Below the pieces are notes generated by a model, which saw only the letters and a program-made list of their open reading frames with translations, was not told where the DNA came from and made no database searches. The translations under genes were made by a program, and so were the position numbers. This document shows, one piece after another, positions 46,242 to 55,946 of a DNA stretch of 64,000 nucleotides. Each line of letters begins with the position of its first letter. Positions within the stretch are counted from its first letter, which is position 1. This DNA is from Bacteroidota bacterium (lineage in GTDB: Bacteria; Bacteroidota; Bacteroidia; UKL13-3), in assembly GCA_947460345.1 (NCBI GenBank), contig CANHGM010000007.1, positions 1 through 64,000 of the forward strand, in the 5' to 3' direction.

Positions 46242-46796
46242 ATGAAATTAAACAAAATTCTTTTAACACTAGCTATTGCTGGTTCTATGTTATTAGTTGC
46301 TTGCGGTGGAGCAAAATTAGATGAAGCTGCAAAAGCAGAGATGGCAAAATTCGAAGGCGATTGGATGGCTGCTTCTGCATCATTATCGTCTATGCCTGCT
46401 GAAATTAAAGCATCTTTTGATGCATCTAAATCAAGTTGTGACTCAGTTTGTAGCGGTAAAGAATGTAAAAAAGATCAAAAAGAAGCCTGTGATTCATTAA
46501 AAGAATCATGCAAAAACATTCAAACCCAAATGGAGGAAATGATGAAAGTTGCAGAAGCTAAAGTAGCAGCTACTGAAGCAGATAGCAAAGCATGGTCAGA
46601 GTGGAAAGCTAAAGCAGATAAAGGTGAAATAAAAATAGAAGATTTCAAAAAATCAATGGAAGATTGGAATTTGAAAATCAGCGATATCAACGCTTCAGTT
46701 TCTGAATGGAAAAGCAAGCTTGAAGACTTGAAAAAGAATTGCATGAGCAATTGTGAAAGCATCAAAGGATGTTGCGAAGAAAAGAAAGATAAATAA
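46242..46796 (+). CDS. Cys-rich helical lipoprotein of unknown function
   Basis: 184 residues. Lipoprotein signal MKLNKILLTLAIAGSMLLVAC with Cys21, then GG. The mature part is nearly all helical and charged (Lys/Glu/Ala/Ser), with two Cys clusters: CDSVCSGKECKKDQKEACDSLKESC-type spacing at about residues 65-95 and CMSNCESIKGCCEEKK at the C-terminus. Ten Cys besides the lipidated one could form disulfides or bind metal; that is inference. No family recognised. Single gene with promoter and a strong terminator. Confidence 0.75.
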   Translation: MKLNKILLTLAIAGSMLLVACGGAKLDEAAKAEMAKFEGDWMAASASLSSMPAEIKASFDASKSSCDSVCSGKECKKDQKEACDSLKESCKNIQTQMEEMMKVAEAKVAATEADSKAWSEWKAKADKGEIKIEDFKKSMEDWNLKISDINASVSEWKSKLEDLKKNCMSNCESIKGCCEEKKDK

Positions 46797-46812
46797 TAAC
46801 AAACATTTAAAT

Positions 46813-46850
46813 AAAAAATGCCCGCCTCATATATGAAGCGGGCATTTTTT
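46813..46850. terminator. Strong terminator (13-base perfect stem)
   Basis: AAAAAATGCCCGC (46813-46825) pairs perfectly with GCGGGCATTTTTT (46838-46850) around a 12-base loop CTCATATATGAA, which can itself pair. The A and T runs on both sides make it usable on either strand. Confidence 0.9.
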
Positions 46851-46874
46851 ATTTACTATTACTAGATATATGTT

Positions 46875-46882
46875 TACCTTTG
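46875..46882 (+). promoter_or_regulatory. -7 promoter element (TACCTTTG) of mutS2
   Basis: TACCTTTG, 19 bases before the TTG start of mutS2. Confidence 0.5.
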
Positions 46883-46901
46883 AAGTTTAAACCACATTTG
46901 A

Positions 46902-49271
46902 TTGTTATACCCCAATAATATAGAAGAGAAAACAGGATTTGCAGATATTAGAAACTTAATTAAAGAATCATGCAATAGCGACATGGGACTAGAATTAACA
47001 AGTCGCATGAAAATGTCAAATAATCCTGACACAATTAAACTTTGGCTAAGTCAAACTTTTGAAATGATGGGTATTTTGCAAATGGGTCATAATTTTCCTG
47101 AGAAACATTTTATAGATGCAAAAATATATACTTCAAAAGTACAAGCTGAAGGCTCTTATTTATCAGAAGAAGAATGGTTTAAACTAAGACAAATGCTTGA
47201 AAGTGCAAGATTGCTTTTTGAGTTTTTTAAAGAAAAGAAAGACATCTATATTCAACTTTCTAAATTGTTACATAATATTTTTTTTGATATAAAATATATA
47301 TTAGAAATAGATAGGTGCATAGATGAAAAAGGTCAAATAAAACCAACAGCAAGCAAAGACTTATATGAAATGATTCAGCATATACAGTCAGAAGAACAAC
47401 TAGTCAGAAAAAAAATAAACGCAGTAGCCAAAAAAATTATTGAAAACGGTTGGGGACCAGATAATACAGTCACCATCAGAAATGACAGATTGGTTTTAGC
47501 AGTATTTTCTGAGCATAAAAGAAAAATAAATGGTTTAATTCATGATGAGTCAGCTACAGGTCAAACATTTTATATAGAACCATCTGAAATTTTTGAACAA
47601 AACAATTATGTAAGAGAACTTCATATAGAGAAACAAAGAGAGATAAGAAAAATTCTCATAGAACTAACGACTAAGCTTAGGCCGGTTTTCCCTGTGTTTG
47701 AAGCTATCTCTCAAAAGATGGGTGTTATAGATTTTATAAGAGCAAAAGCAAAAATTTGTGTAAAAATAAAAGCTGAGATTCCGCAAATCGAAGAAAAAAC
47801 AACAATTCATTGGATAAATGCAAGGCATCCTATTTTATATTTAAACCATTTAAAGCAGAATAAAAAAGTAATACCTTTTAGTTTAGAACTGAATAGAGAC
47901 AAAAGAATATTAGTCGTATCAGGTCCAAATGCCGGAGGTAAATCTGTGCTGTTAAAAACCATAGGCTTGCTTCAACTCATGGTTCAACATGGAATACCCG
48001 TACCAGCCTCTGGTGATAGTAAAATCGGGGTTTTTAAACAAATTTTTTCTGATATCGGCGATCAGCAAAGTATAGACAATGATCTAAGTACATATAGTAG
48101 CCATTTAGCAAACATGAAATTTTTCATTATGAATGCTACTTCTAAGACATTGTTTTTGATTGACGAAATGGGTACCGGTACCGACCCTTTATTTGGCGGC
48201 CCTATGGCTGAGGCAATTTTAGAACAATTGAACAAAAAGTTTAGTTATGGAGTAGTCACCACTCATTATAGCAATTTAAAGCTATTTGCAAACCACACAC
48301 AAGGTTTAAGCAATGGGAGTATGGTATTTGACAATGAAGCATTGCAGCCTCTTTATATGTTTGATGATAGCAAACCTGGCAGTAGTTATACATTTGAAAT
48401 TGCTTCCAAAATTGGTTTAAGTAAAGATATCATTGATGCAGCAAAAAATAAAGCTGGAAACAAACAAAACCAAGCTGATAAGTTATTGATTGAACTAGAA
48501 AGAGAAAAAACCTACCTCAAAAATTTAAAAGAAGATTTAGAAAAAAACAAAGTCAAAGTTGACCATTTAAAATTGACTTTTGATGAAAAAAACATTGAAT
48601 TAGATACACAAAAAAACATACTGATAAAACAGTCTAAACTTGAAGCATTACAAATATTACAACAAGCAAAGAAAACAATAGAGAACACGGTTAGAGAAAT
48701 TAAAGAAACCCAAGCATCACATCCAAAAAAATCAAGAGAGCCCATTGAAAATTTAATTCAAAAGCTAGAGAACGAGATAGCTACAAAAGACAATAAACCA
48801 AACCCAATCAAACAATTAAAAAAATTGGCAGTTGGAGACTTGATAAAAACTATAGACACAGGTAGAGAAGGCCATGTGTTAAGTATTTCTAAAGATAAAA
48901 TAGAAGTTGGTTTTGGTGAACTGGTAAAAAAAATAAATATTGACGAAGTAGAAAAAATTAAAAACGAACAACCGGTTAAATTAAAGAAAATAGCTATGCG
49001 AATAGATTTGAATGAACGTATGGCTAATTTTAATGCAGAGCTAAATATAATAGGACTTAGAGGAGATGAAGCTATATCTCAAGTTCTTAGTTTTGTAGAT
49101 GAAGCTATAATGCTAGGCCACGATAAAATTAGAATTGTTCATGGTCGTGGGTCAGGAATTTTAAAAAGATTAGTTAGGTCTGAGTTAAAGAAAATAAACT
49201 CTATTAAAAGTATGGGTAACGAGGCAGAAGAATTTGGGGGAGATGCTATAACTGTTGTGCAATTAAGCTAG
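46902..49271 (+). CDS. mutS2: MutS2 family ATPase/nuclease
   Basis: 789 residues, the usual size. MutS2 acts on collided ribosomes and/or branched DNA to limit recombination. Start TTG at 46902 (LYPNNIEEKTGF is the family N-terminus). Seen: MutS core domains, GPNAGGKSVLLKT (Walker A, near residue 341), LIDEMGTGTDP (Walker B), TTHYSNLK, a long coiled coil (about residues 510-620), and the C-terminal Smr domain (GLRGDEAISQVLSFVDEA and HGRGSGILKRLVR). The Smr opening is IIGLRGDE instead of the usual LDLRG, a slight departure. Its stop is 9 bases from the convergent hemD stop. Confidence 0.94.
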   Translation: MLYPNNIEEKTGFADIRNLIKESCNSDMGLELTSRMKMSNNPDTIKLWLSQTFEMMGILQMGHNFPEKHFIDAKIYTSKVQAEGSYLSEEEWFKLRQMLESARLLFEFFKEKKDIYIQLSKLLHNIFFDIKYILEIDRCIDEKGQIKPTASKDLYEMIQHIQSEEQLVRKKINAVAKKIIENGWGPDNTVTIRNDRLVLAVFSEHKRKINGLIHDESATGQTFYIEPSEIFEQNNYVRELHIEKQREIRKILIELTTKLRPVFPVFEAISQKMGVIDFIRAKAKICVKIKAEIPQIEEKTTIHWINARHPILYLNHLKQNKKVIPFSLELNRDKRILVVSGPNAGGKSVLLKTIGLLQLMVQHGIPVPASGDSKIGVFKQIFSDIGDQQSIDNDLSTYSSHLANMKFFIMNATSKTLFLIDEMGTGTDPLFGGPMAEAILEQLNKKFSYGVVTTHYSNLKLFANHTQGLSNGSMVFDNEALQPLYMFDDSKPGSSYTFEIASKIGLSKDIIDAAKNKAGNKQNQADKLLIELEREKTYLKNLKEDLEKNKVKVDHLKLTFDEKNIELDTQKNILIKQSKLEALQILQQAKKTIENTVREIKETQASHPKKSREPIENLIQKLENEIATKDNKPNPIKQLKKLAVGDLIKTIDTGREGHVLSISKDKIEVGFGELVKKINIDEVEKIKNEQPVKLKKIAMRIDLNERMANFNAELNIIGLRGDEAISQVLSFVDEAIMLGHDKIRIVHGRGSGILKRLVRSELKKINSIKSMGNEAEEFGGDAITVVQLS

Positions 49272-49280
49272 TCTAATATG

Positions 49281-50051
49281 TTAACCTTTGTTGGCTTTGA
49301 TTATATATTTTTCTAGAGCCATTGTCATAGAAGGAGCTTCAGGTGTGGGTGCTGGAATGTTAACTACTAATTTTGCTTCCTCAGCAGCTTTTATAGTAGA
49401 TTTACCCCAAGCGGCAATTCTAGTTTCGCTTTGTTTAAACTTTGGGAAATTGTCAAATAATGACTTAATATCAGCTGGGCTATAGAAGCAGATAATATCA
49501 TAGTATACATCTGCTAAATCACTTAGGTCAGCCGAAACAGTTCTATATATAATACCTTCTTTAAAAAAGATTTTATGTTTGGTCATATAATCAGGAAGGT
49601 CAGGTTTTCTAATATCAGAACAAGGAAAAAAGTATTTTTCAGTTGAATGATTCTTAATCAGAGTCATTAAATCAGCTTCTGTTCCATGTCTGGCATGAAA
49701 TAGTTTTCTTTTTCTAACTTGAGTATATTTTTGAATATAGTTTTCTATTCCTTCAGTAATGCAAAAATATTTCATATTCTCAGACAAAGTAATCTTCATT
49801 TCTTCCATGATTTTGAAGAAAATATCAACTGCATTTTTAGAATTAAAAATTACTGCTGTAAAATCTGGAACGTGAACTCTTTGATTTCTAAAATCTCTAA
49901 CAGGCATTGGGTCTACCTGAATAAAAGGTCTAAAATCTACTTTTAAGCTTAACTTTTTTGCTAAATCAAAATATGGAGATTTGTCAGCCTCTGGTTTAGG
50001 TTGAGATACAAGTACGGTCTTTACTTTTTTTAGAGATTTCTCTGCTGCCAT
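49281..50051 (-). CDS. hemD: Uroporphyrinogen-III synthase
   Basis: 256 residues. Closes and inverts ring D of hydroxymethylbilane to uroporphyrinogen III in heme and B12 synthesis. HemD is poorly conserved in sequence; recognised by VKTVLVSQPKPE at the start, AVIFNSKNAVDIFFKIMEE, YFFPCSDIRKPDLPDYM, the DIICFYSPADIKSLFD segment and AAWGKSTIKAAEEAKL near the end, as in Bacteroidota HemD. It begins 6 bases after the DUF4271 gene, a pairing seen widely in this phylum. ATG start. Confidence 0.88.
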   Translation of the reverse strand: MAAEKSLKKVKTVLVSQPKPEADKSPYFDLAKKLSLKVDFRPFIQVDPMPVRDFRNQRVHVPDFTAVIFNSKNAVDIFFKIMEEMKITLSENMKYFCITEGIENYIQKYTQVRKRKLFHARHGTEADLMTLIKNHSTEKYFFPCSDIRKPDLPDYMTKHKIFFKEGIIYRTVSADLSDLADVYYDIICFYSPADIKSLFDNFPKFKQSETRIAAWGKSTIKAAEEAKLVVNIPAPTPEAPSMTMALEKYIIKANKG

Positions 50052-50057
50052 TTAATT

Positions 50058-51002
50058 TTAATATGCAATCAATTTAAACAATATGAGCCAAGGTAAAATT
50101 TCTGCGGTGCAAAAATACAACAACAAGTACACTTTTGGATATGGGAAAGACAAATTAAGCATCATAAAACTTCTAAAAACCCTGATAAACAATGAAATAA
50201 TGATAGTTGCAGTAGTAAAAACAGGTAGAAAATGGTCGTTTGACACACCAGAATTTAAATAAACGACTAAAAAAACAGGAAGTATGACTAACGTTGAAAC
50301 GAAATTTATCCCAATAGTATGATTTATGACAACAACAGCTAAATTGTTGATTTCGAAAATTTTCTCAATAGCCCAATTCACAAAAATTTTTAAAATCATC
50401 ACCACCAATAGCGATAAAAAAAGAATGATAAACCTAAGTAAAGTATCATCTGGCAGAGGTATAGGAACGTTTTTGTATAATGCAATTCCAAGCGATACCA
50501 TCAGTAGCTGCACAAAAAGTAGTTGTAAGTTTACTTTACTAAATAGTTTGCCTCTGTTGCCATAATATTTTACAGCTGAAACGTTAGAATACAAGCTCTT
50601 AACAAATGAAACTAAGTTTTTTTCGTTTGAAAGTTTAATTATTGCAATAATAAACATCACATTTAGCAACACAATAAATATAAGTAAATTATTGTTTGAT
50701 GGAAGTTTGATTATTGCATATTCTGGAGGTGTAAAAGGATCAAATGAGTCAATAGCTACAAAAGGCTTAGAAAATACCCAGTAACTATAGGGTACACATA
50801 AATAAAATCTATATGAGTCGTTGTTTAAACTGAAATTTAAAGCCTTTTCACTCCATTCATTTTTAGAATTGAAAGGACTAGGCCAACTTAGCTCAGAAGC
50901 AACTTTGTCAGTTAAAGATGAATCAGTATCTTGTGAGTATGCGTTATTGTATAAATAAGCAACACAAAAAAACAGTATCAATAGCTTGCGAAATTTATTC
51001 AC
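50058..51002 (-). CDS. DUF4271-like multi-pass membrane protein
   Basis: 314 residues: a signal-peptide-like N-terminus (MNKFRKLLILFFCVAYLYNNAYSQ), a soluble segment of about 70 residues, then about six membrane helices between residues 105 and 310. Start GTG at 51002. Its place directly before hemD and its size fit the DUF4271 family of Bacteroidota, function unknown; the family name is inferred from context and topology. It lies 13 bases after the acyl-CoA dehydrogenase gene in the same transcript. Confidence 0.75.
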   Translation of the reverse strand: MNKFRKLLILFFCVAYLYNNAYSQDTDSSLTDKVASELSWPSPFNSKNEWSEKALNFSLNNDSYRFYLCVPYSYWVFSKPFVAIDSFDPFTPPEYAIIKLPSNNNLLIFIVLLNVMFIIAIIKLSNEKNLVSFVKSLYSNVSAVKYYGNRGKLFSKVNLQLLFVQLLMVSLGIALYKNVPIPLPDDTLLRFIILFLSLLVVMILKIFVNWAIEKIFEINNLAVVVINHTIGINFVSTLVILPVFLVVYLNSGVSNDHFLPVFTTATIIISLFIRVFRSFMMLNLSFPYPKVYLLLYFCTAEILPWLILFKLIAY

Positions 51003-51015
51003 GAAGCAAGATTTA

Positions 51016-52155
51016 TTATTTTAACACTTCTCTAGAAATAACAATTTTTTGAACTTCAGACGTTCCTTCATATATCTGGGTTATTTTAGCATCACGCATT
51101 AACCTTTCAACATGGTATTCTTTTACATAACCATAGCCACCATGAATTTGAACAGCTTCAACTGTAGTGTCCATTGCGACTTTAGATGAAAATAATTTTG
51201 CCATAGAACTAGCAAGTGCATAATCTAAATGTTGGTCTTTTAAATAAGCTGCTTTAAGGCAAAGTAAACGAGCAGCTTCTATTTCTGTAGCCATATCAGC
51301 TAACTTAAATTGAATAGCTTGATGATTCATTATTTCAGTACCAAAAGCTTTTCTTTCTTTAGAATATTGTATTGCTAATTCAAAAGCTCCAGAGGCAATG
51401 CCTAATGCTTGAGCGGCTATACCAATTCTACCTCCAGCCAAAGTTTTCATAGCGAATTTAAATCCAAAACCATCTTCACCAATTCTGTTTTCAATAGGAA
51501 CTTTTACATCTTGAAACATTACAGAGTGAGTATCACTAGCCCTTATACCCATTTTTTGTTCTTTGGGACCAATAGTAATTCCAGGTGTATTTCTATCTAC
51601 AATAAATGCATTTATACCTCTTGATTTTTTTTCATAATCAGTTTGAGCTATTACTAAATACGTAGATGCAGTATTACCACAAGTGATCCAATTTTTAGTG
51701 CCATTTAGTACATAATGGTCTCCGTTTAAAATAGCTGATGTTCTTTGTGAAGTAGCATCACTTCCTGCTTCTGGCTCGCTTAGTAGAAAAGCACCATGAC
51801 ATTTACCACTTGCCAATGGAATCAAATATTTTAGTTTTTGTTCTTCGTTAGCAAAATTTTCAAGACCCCAACATACCAATGAGTTGTTTACAGATACAAC
51901 TACAGAAGTTGAAGCATCTACTTTAGAAAGTTCTTCCATTACTAGAACATAAGAGACAGTATCCATGCCTGCACCTCCATATTTTGGGTCCACCATCATA
52001 CCTAAAAATCCCATTTCACCAAGTTTTTTGATTTGCTCAGCAGGAAATTTTTGAGTCTCATCGCGTTCTATAACACCAGGCAAAAGTTCTTGTTGTGCAA
52101 AGTCTCTAGCCGCTTGTCTAATCATTAAATGCTCTTCGCTTAGTTGAAAATTCAT
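51016..52155 (-). CDS. Acyl-CoA dehydrogenase
   Basis: 379 residues from the ATG at 52155 (a TTG at 52185 belongs to the TATTTTTG promoter element). FAD flavoprotein that oxidises acyl-CoA, butyryl-CoA-dehydrogenase-like. Seen: YGGAGMDTVSYVLVMEELS, AFLLSEPEAGSD, NGTKNWITCG, GGRIGIAAQALG, and the C-terminal QIHGGYGYVKEYHVERLMRD and KITQIYEGTSEVQ, where the Glu of YEGTSE is the catalytic base. Chain-length preference is not readable. First gene of an apparent operon with DUF4271 and hemD. Confidence 0.94.
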   Translation of the reverse strand: MNFQLSEEHLMIRQAARDFAQQELLPGVIERDETQKFPAEQIKKLGEMGFLGMMVDPKYGGAGMDTVSYVLVMEELSKVDASTSVVVSVNNSLVCWGLENFANEEQKLKYLIPLASGKCHGAFLLSEPEAGSDATSQRTSAILNGDHYVLNGTKNWITCGNTASTYLVIAQTDYEKKSRGINAFIVDRNTPGITIGPKEQKMGIRASDTHSVMFQDVKVPIENRIGEDGFGFKFAMKTLAGGRIGIAAQALGIASGAFELAIQYSKERKAFGTEIMNHQAIQFKLADMATEIEAARLLCLKAAYLKDQHLDYALASSMAKLFSSKVAMDTTVEAVQIHGGYGYVKEYHVERLMRDAKITQIYEGTSEVQKIVISREVLK

Positions 52156-52182
52156 AATATGTTGGGTAATTAAATTCGGTTG

Positions 52183-52190
52183 CAAAAATA
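52183..52190 (-). promoter_or_regulatory. -7 promoter element (TATTTTTG) of the acyl-CoA dehydrogenase operon
   Basis: TATTTTTG on the minus strand; its end reads TTG and mimics a start at 52185. The ATG at 52155 follows 27 bases later. Confidence 0.6.
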
Positions 52191-52219
52191 ATCTTTATCT
52201 TCATAGACAAACAATAAAT

Positions 52220-52227
52220 TACATTTG
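52220..52227 (+). promoter_or_regulatory. -7 promoter element (TACATTTG) of the Omp85-like gene
   Basis: TACATTTG, 17 bases before the ATG at 52245. Confidence 0.5.
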
Positions 52228-52244
52228 TTTGCTTTTTTTTAATC

Positions 52245-54020
52245 ATGTTTTTTAATCAACATATAGACAAATTTTCAAAACCGACTGATTTTAAGTTGTT
52301 TGTGTTTTTTCTATACTTTTTTTTAAACTTAAATAATTCTCAATTTTTAACTTCTCAAACAATTATTTTAAAAATAAAGGGTGATTCAATATACCATAAG
52401 ATTATAAATAAAAGTATATACTCAGTCAAAAACAAAGAAGAGCAAAGCAAATTAATTAATGATATCATTTTAAAGTTAAACTTAGAAGGTTATATTTTAG
52501 CTAAAGTTGATAGTGCAGTAAATTTCAATGACACATCATGCTACTATATAAACAGTCATAGCTATTATGATTTATTGTCACTTACAATTGCAGACAATGA
52601 AATTTTACCAATAAATAAACCAAATACAGGCTCAAAAAACTGGGTAAAACAATGGAAAATATATATACTTCAATTGTTAAACTATTATCAAAACAACGGT
52701 TTCCCATTTGCAAGCATTCAATTAAAGCCAAATAAAATAGGTGATTCTGGTATAAATGCAGACTTAATTATTCGTAAAAATGAATATATCGTTTTTGATA
52801 CTTTTGATATTGTGGGCAACGCTCAAGTTTCTAAAAAATACATAGAAAAATATTTATCAATAATTCATAATAAGCCATATAACGAACAACTAGTATCAGA
52901 GATAGATAAAAAACTAAACGAACTTTCATGGATTGAAGTTGTAAAACCTTCTGAAGTATACTTTTTAGGGAATAAAGCTTTAATAAGGCTTTATATAAAT
53001 AATAGACAAGCAGGGAGTTTTGATGCAATTCTGGGGCTTGCTCCAAGTAGCGATTTAAACAATCAAAAGCTTTTACTTACAGGAGAAGCTCATTTAAAAC
53101 TACCTAATTTACTAAATAAAGGGTATGGTTTAGAATTAGATTACAACAGCTACAGAGTAAGTAGCAGAGAAATTAAGGCACGAGTTAATATTCCATACTT
53201 ATTGGGCACCTCACTTGGTGCAGACTTAAGTTTTAATTTGGTTAAATTCGACTCTTTATATATAGAAGTAAATTCTGACATTGGCTTGGTTTATCAAAAA
53301 AATGCAAACAGTCAAATCAAGTTATATTATAAAAACCAAAATGTTACCTTGCTTCAATTTGATACCCAAGAAATTATCTTAACCAAAAAATTGCCTAACT
53401 ATAATGACATATCAAATAAAAAATATGGTCTATATCTTAAACATAATCAACTAGATTATTCAAAAAACCCAAGAAAAGGGTGGTATTTAGATTTTGATAT
53501 ATCTATAGGAACAAAGAAAATAATTGAAGTCGAAGGTTTAAAACAATTGGGTATATATAATTCGATAAATTTAAAATCTTATCAATATCAATTTACATTT
53601 TTATCAAAGACTTATGTACCTATTTCTAAAAACATTGTGTGGCACACTCAAATAAAATCTTCGCAAGTTTATTCTCCTCAGTTGTTTTTTAATGATTTGA
53701 ATAGAATAGGAGGAATTAAGTCGCTAAAGGGTTTTGATGAACAGAGTATATTTGCTTCGGCCTATGTTATAGGAAATATTGAACTCAGGTATTTATTTGC
53801 AATCAATAGCAATGCTTTAATATTTGCTAATGGTGGTTGGTGGGAAAATAACAGTTTAAATATATACAAAAATGGAAAGCCATTAGGTATAGGAATTGGC
53901 AGCAATATTGAAACCAAGTCAGGTATATTTTCAATATATTATGCATTAGGAAAAGATATTGGTAATAAATTTATATTGAAGAATGGGAAAGTACATTTTG
54001 GATTTATAAGTTATTTTTAG
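52245..54020 (+). CDS. Omp85/BamA-superfamily outer-membrane protein
   Basis: 591 residues. A hydrophobic N-terminal segment (LFVFFLYFFLNLN) serves as a signal, after about 18 polar residues. Residues about 115-270 include POTRA-like segments (FDTFDIVGNAQVSKKYIEKYL). The barrel part carries the family signature GGIKSLKGFDEQSIFASAYVIGNIELRY near residue 490 and ends KVHFGFISYF with terminal Phe. It is shorter than BamA and has fewer POTRA domains, so it could be a TamA-like or surface-antigen-type protein involved in outer-membrane insertion or secretion. Single gene, 62 bases after the divergent acyl-CoA dehydrogenase promoter region. Confidence 0.85.
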   Translation: MFFNQHIDKFSKPTDFKLFVFFLYFFLNLNNSQFLTSQTIILKIKGDSIYHKIINKSIYSVKNKEEQSKLINDIILKLNLEGYILAKVDSAVNFNDTSCYYINSHSYYDLLSLTIADNEILPINKPNTGSKNWVKQWKIYILQLLNYYQNNGFPFASIQLKPNKIGDSGINADLIIRKNEYIVFDTFDIVGNAQVSKKYIEKYLSIIHNKPYNEQLVSEIDKKLNELSWIEVVKPSEVYFLGNKALIRLYINNRQAGSFDAILGLAPSSDLNNQKLLLTGEAHLKLPNLLNKGYGLELDYNSYRVSSREIKARVNIPYLLGTSLGADLSFNLVKFDSLYIEVNSDIGLVYQKNANSQIKLYYKNQNVTLLQFDTQEIILTKKLPNYNDISNKKYGLYLKHNQLDYSKNPRKGWYLDFDISIGTKKIIEVEGLKQLGIYNSINLKSYQYQFTFLSKTYVPISKNIVWHTQIKSSQVYSPQLFFNDLNRIGGIKSLKGFDEQSIFASAYVIGNIELRYLFAINSNALIFANGGWWENNSLNIYKNGKPLGIGIGSNIETKSGIFSIYYALGKDIGNKFILKNGKVHFGFISYF

Positions 54021-54040
54021 AAACACAAAAAATCAATTAA

Positions 54041-54073
54041 GTTGCTAGTTAAAGTTCATTTGTTATATGTTTG
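54041..54073 (+). promoter_or_regulatory. Promoter of the 54098 gene (GTTG-N21-TATGTTTG)
   Basis: GTTG at 54041-54044, 21 bases, TATGTTTG at 54066-54073, then 24 bases to the ATG at 54098. Confidence 0.55.
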
Positions 54074-54097
54074 CACTTAGATTAATACTCACATTCA

Positions 54098-55936
54098 ATG
54101 TCATCAGAGAAAAACTTAAATAGAAATACCAAACAGAATAATCAATCAAGCAGTATGTTAGATAGGTTGGAAAACTTCTTAAATCAAAAAGAATTTTTAA
54201 TATTTTGGACCATATTTGTTTTTCATGTTTTACTTTGTTTTTTTAGTTTCGATCCTAGATTGACAGGATCTAATGATGATGCCAACTATATTGAGCAAGG
54301 GTATAAATATGCAAAAGATTTTACAGGATATTATTACACTTCTCAAGCTCCATTATATCCAATGTTTTTAGCAATACCTATTGCTTTATTAGGTGTTAAT
54401 CTTATATTTTTAAAAGTACTTACGATGCTTTTAAATTTAATAGCTTTTTGGTTTATATATAAACTATTTAAAAATGCTGTTTCAAAAACGGTTTTGTTTT
54501 CTACACTTTTAATAATTTCAGTTAATTATTATTTTTTATATTATTCAACACATACTTTTAACGAAACTTTTTTTATGGTTTTACAAAGTACTTTTTTGCT
54601 GTTTTTTATAAAATTTGCATCAAAGGCAAACAATTTATATATACCATTTTTTGAAAAAAAATCTGAAATCAAAATATTTCCAATAAGAGACCTGCTTTTA
54701 ACTGCTGTATTTGCAGTTTTACTTATGATTGCTAAAAATGCTGCTATAGGAATTATAATGACATATATATTATATTTTGCATTTAAAAAACAATGGAAGG
54801 CTCTATTTTTAGGAAGTATTTCATACGCATTAATACTAGGTATTTGGATTTTTATAAGAACATTAGTATGGGGTGACTTAGCAAGTTATGGCAGCCAATC
54901 AAATTTATTGTTTCAAAAACATCCTTATGATGCCAGTAAAGGAAAAGTAGACACCAAAGGATTTATTCAAAGATTCACTGACAATACTCAAGTATACTTA
55001 AGCAATAGGCTGATGGAGGCGTTAAACATTAAAAGTGATGAAACAGACGGACAAGTATCAAAGGCTAAAATAACAATGGGTTACCATCTTTTAAATGAAA
55101 AGGATACCGATGATACTAGAATGCCTTTTTTGGTTTCGAAACCGGTTACATTTTTAATAGTTATATTTTTATTGCTAGGTATGTGGGTAGCATATAAAAA
55201 TAAACAAGATGCACTTTTTGCTTCAGGTATACAAACATTGGTAATTTTAGGTCTTACATTTCTGGTTGTTCATGTTTTTTGGGCACAACATAGATATTTA
55301 TATATATTTGTTCCGGTAATGTTACTTTTGTTTTTTAATATGCTATGGCATCTCGGGAACAAGTTTCAATCTTTACAATTTATATTACCACTGTTTACAC
55401 TGATGCTGTTTATTATGGGTCTAACTTTAAATGACGGAATGATAAAGAAGCAAGGCAGAATTTTATCAAGTGCTTATGCAAACAAAGAAGGAATTTCAGA
55501 TAATGCAAACCCATATAAGTTACATTTTAGATTAGCTAAAGCATTAATTTCAGGGGATAGATACAGTGGAATTACACCTGATTGGAAAAACTATTTAAAA
55601 CTTTGTGAATGGATAGGCAAAAACATTCCCGACACTTCAACAATTGCTGTAAGAAAACCAGGAGAAGCATTTATATATAGTGGTGGTAGAAACTTTAGAG
55701 GCATATATCAAGTAATGGGTAGCCCCGATAGCACTCTTGCAACTTTTAAAAGAGAACACATTCGATTTGTTGTTTTATCTAATTTTAGGCTTAATCAAGA
55801 AAAAAACGATGGAAATATTATTAACACCATCCACAGAGTATTACAACCTCTAGAACAAGCTTACCCTGGCACATTGAAATTGGTAAGAAAAGAAGGTGAA
55901 ACAGAAGAAGCAGAACTTTACGAAATAAAATATTAA
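54098..55936 (+). CDS. GT-C family membrane glycosyltransferase (ArnT/PMT-like)
   Basis: 612 residues, with an Asn/Gln-rich cytoplasmic N-terminus (about 35 residues) and about 11 membrane helices. The first external loop has SNDDANYIEQGYKYAK and APLYPMFLAIP: the Asp-Asp pair and Pro are the GT-C catalytic signature that uses a lipid-linked sugar donor. A soluble periplasmic domain follows the last helix (about residues 455-612). It probably transfers a sugar to a lipid, glycan or protein on the outer side of the inner membrane; the substrate is unknown. The methyltransferase gene starts 10 bases after its stop. Confidence 0.82.
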   Translation: MSSEKNLNRNTKQNNQSSSMLDRLENFLNQKEFLIFWTIFVFHVLLCFFSFDPRLTGSNDDANYIEQGYKYAKDFTGYYYTSQAPLYPMFLAIPIALLGVNLIFLKVLTMLLNLIAFWFIYKLFKNAVSKTVLFSTLLIISVNYYFLYYSTHTFNETFFMVLQSTFLLFFIKFASKANNLYIPFFEKKSEIKIFPIRDLLLTAVFAVLLMIAKNAAIGIIMTYILYFAFKKQWKALFLGSISYALILGIWIFIRTLVWGDLASYGSQSNLLFQKHPYDASKGKVDTKGFIQRFTDNTQVYLSNRLMEALNIKSDETDGQVSKAKITMGYHLLNEKDTDDTRMPFLVSKPVTFLIVIFLLLGMWVAYKNKQDALFASGIQTLVILGLTFLVVHVFWAQHRYLYIFVPVMLLLFFNMLWHLGNKFQSLQFILPLFTLMLFIMGLTLNDGMIKKQGRILSSAYANKEGISDNANPYKLHFRLAKALISGDRYSGITPDWKNYLKLCEWIGKNIPDTSTIAVRKPGEAFIYSGGRNFRGIYQVMGSPDSTLATFKREHIRFVVLSNFRLNQEKNDGNIINTIHRVLQPLEQAYPGTLKLVRKEGETEEAELYEIKY

Positions 55937-55946
55937 ATTATATAAC

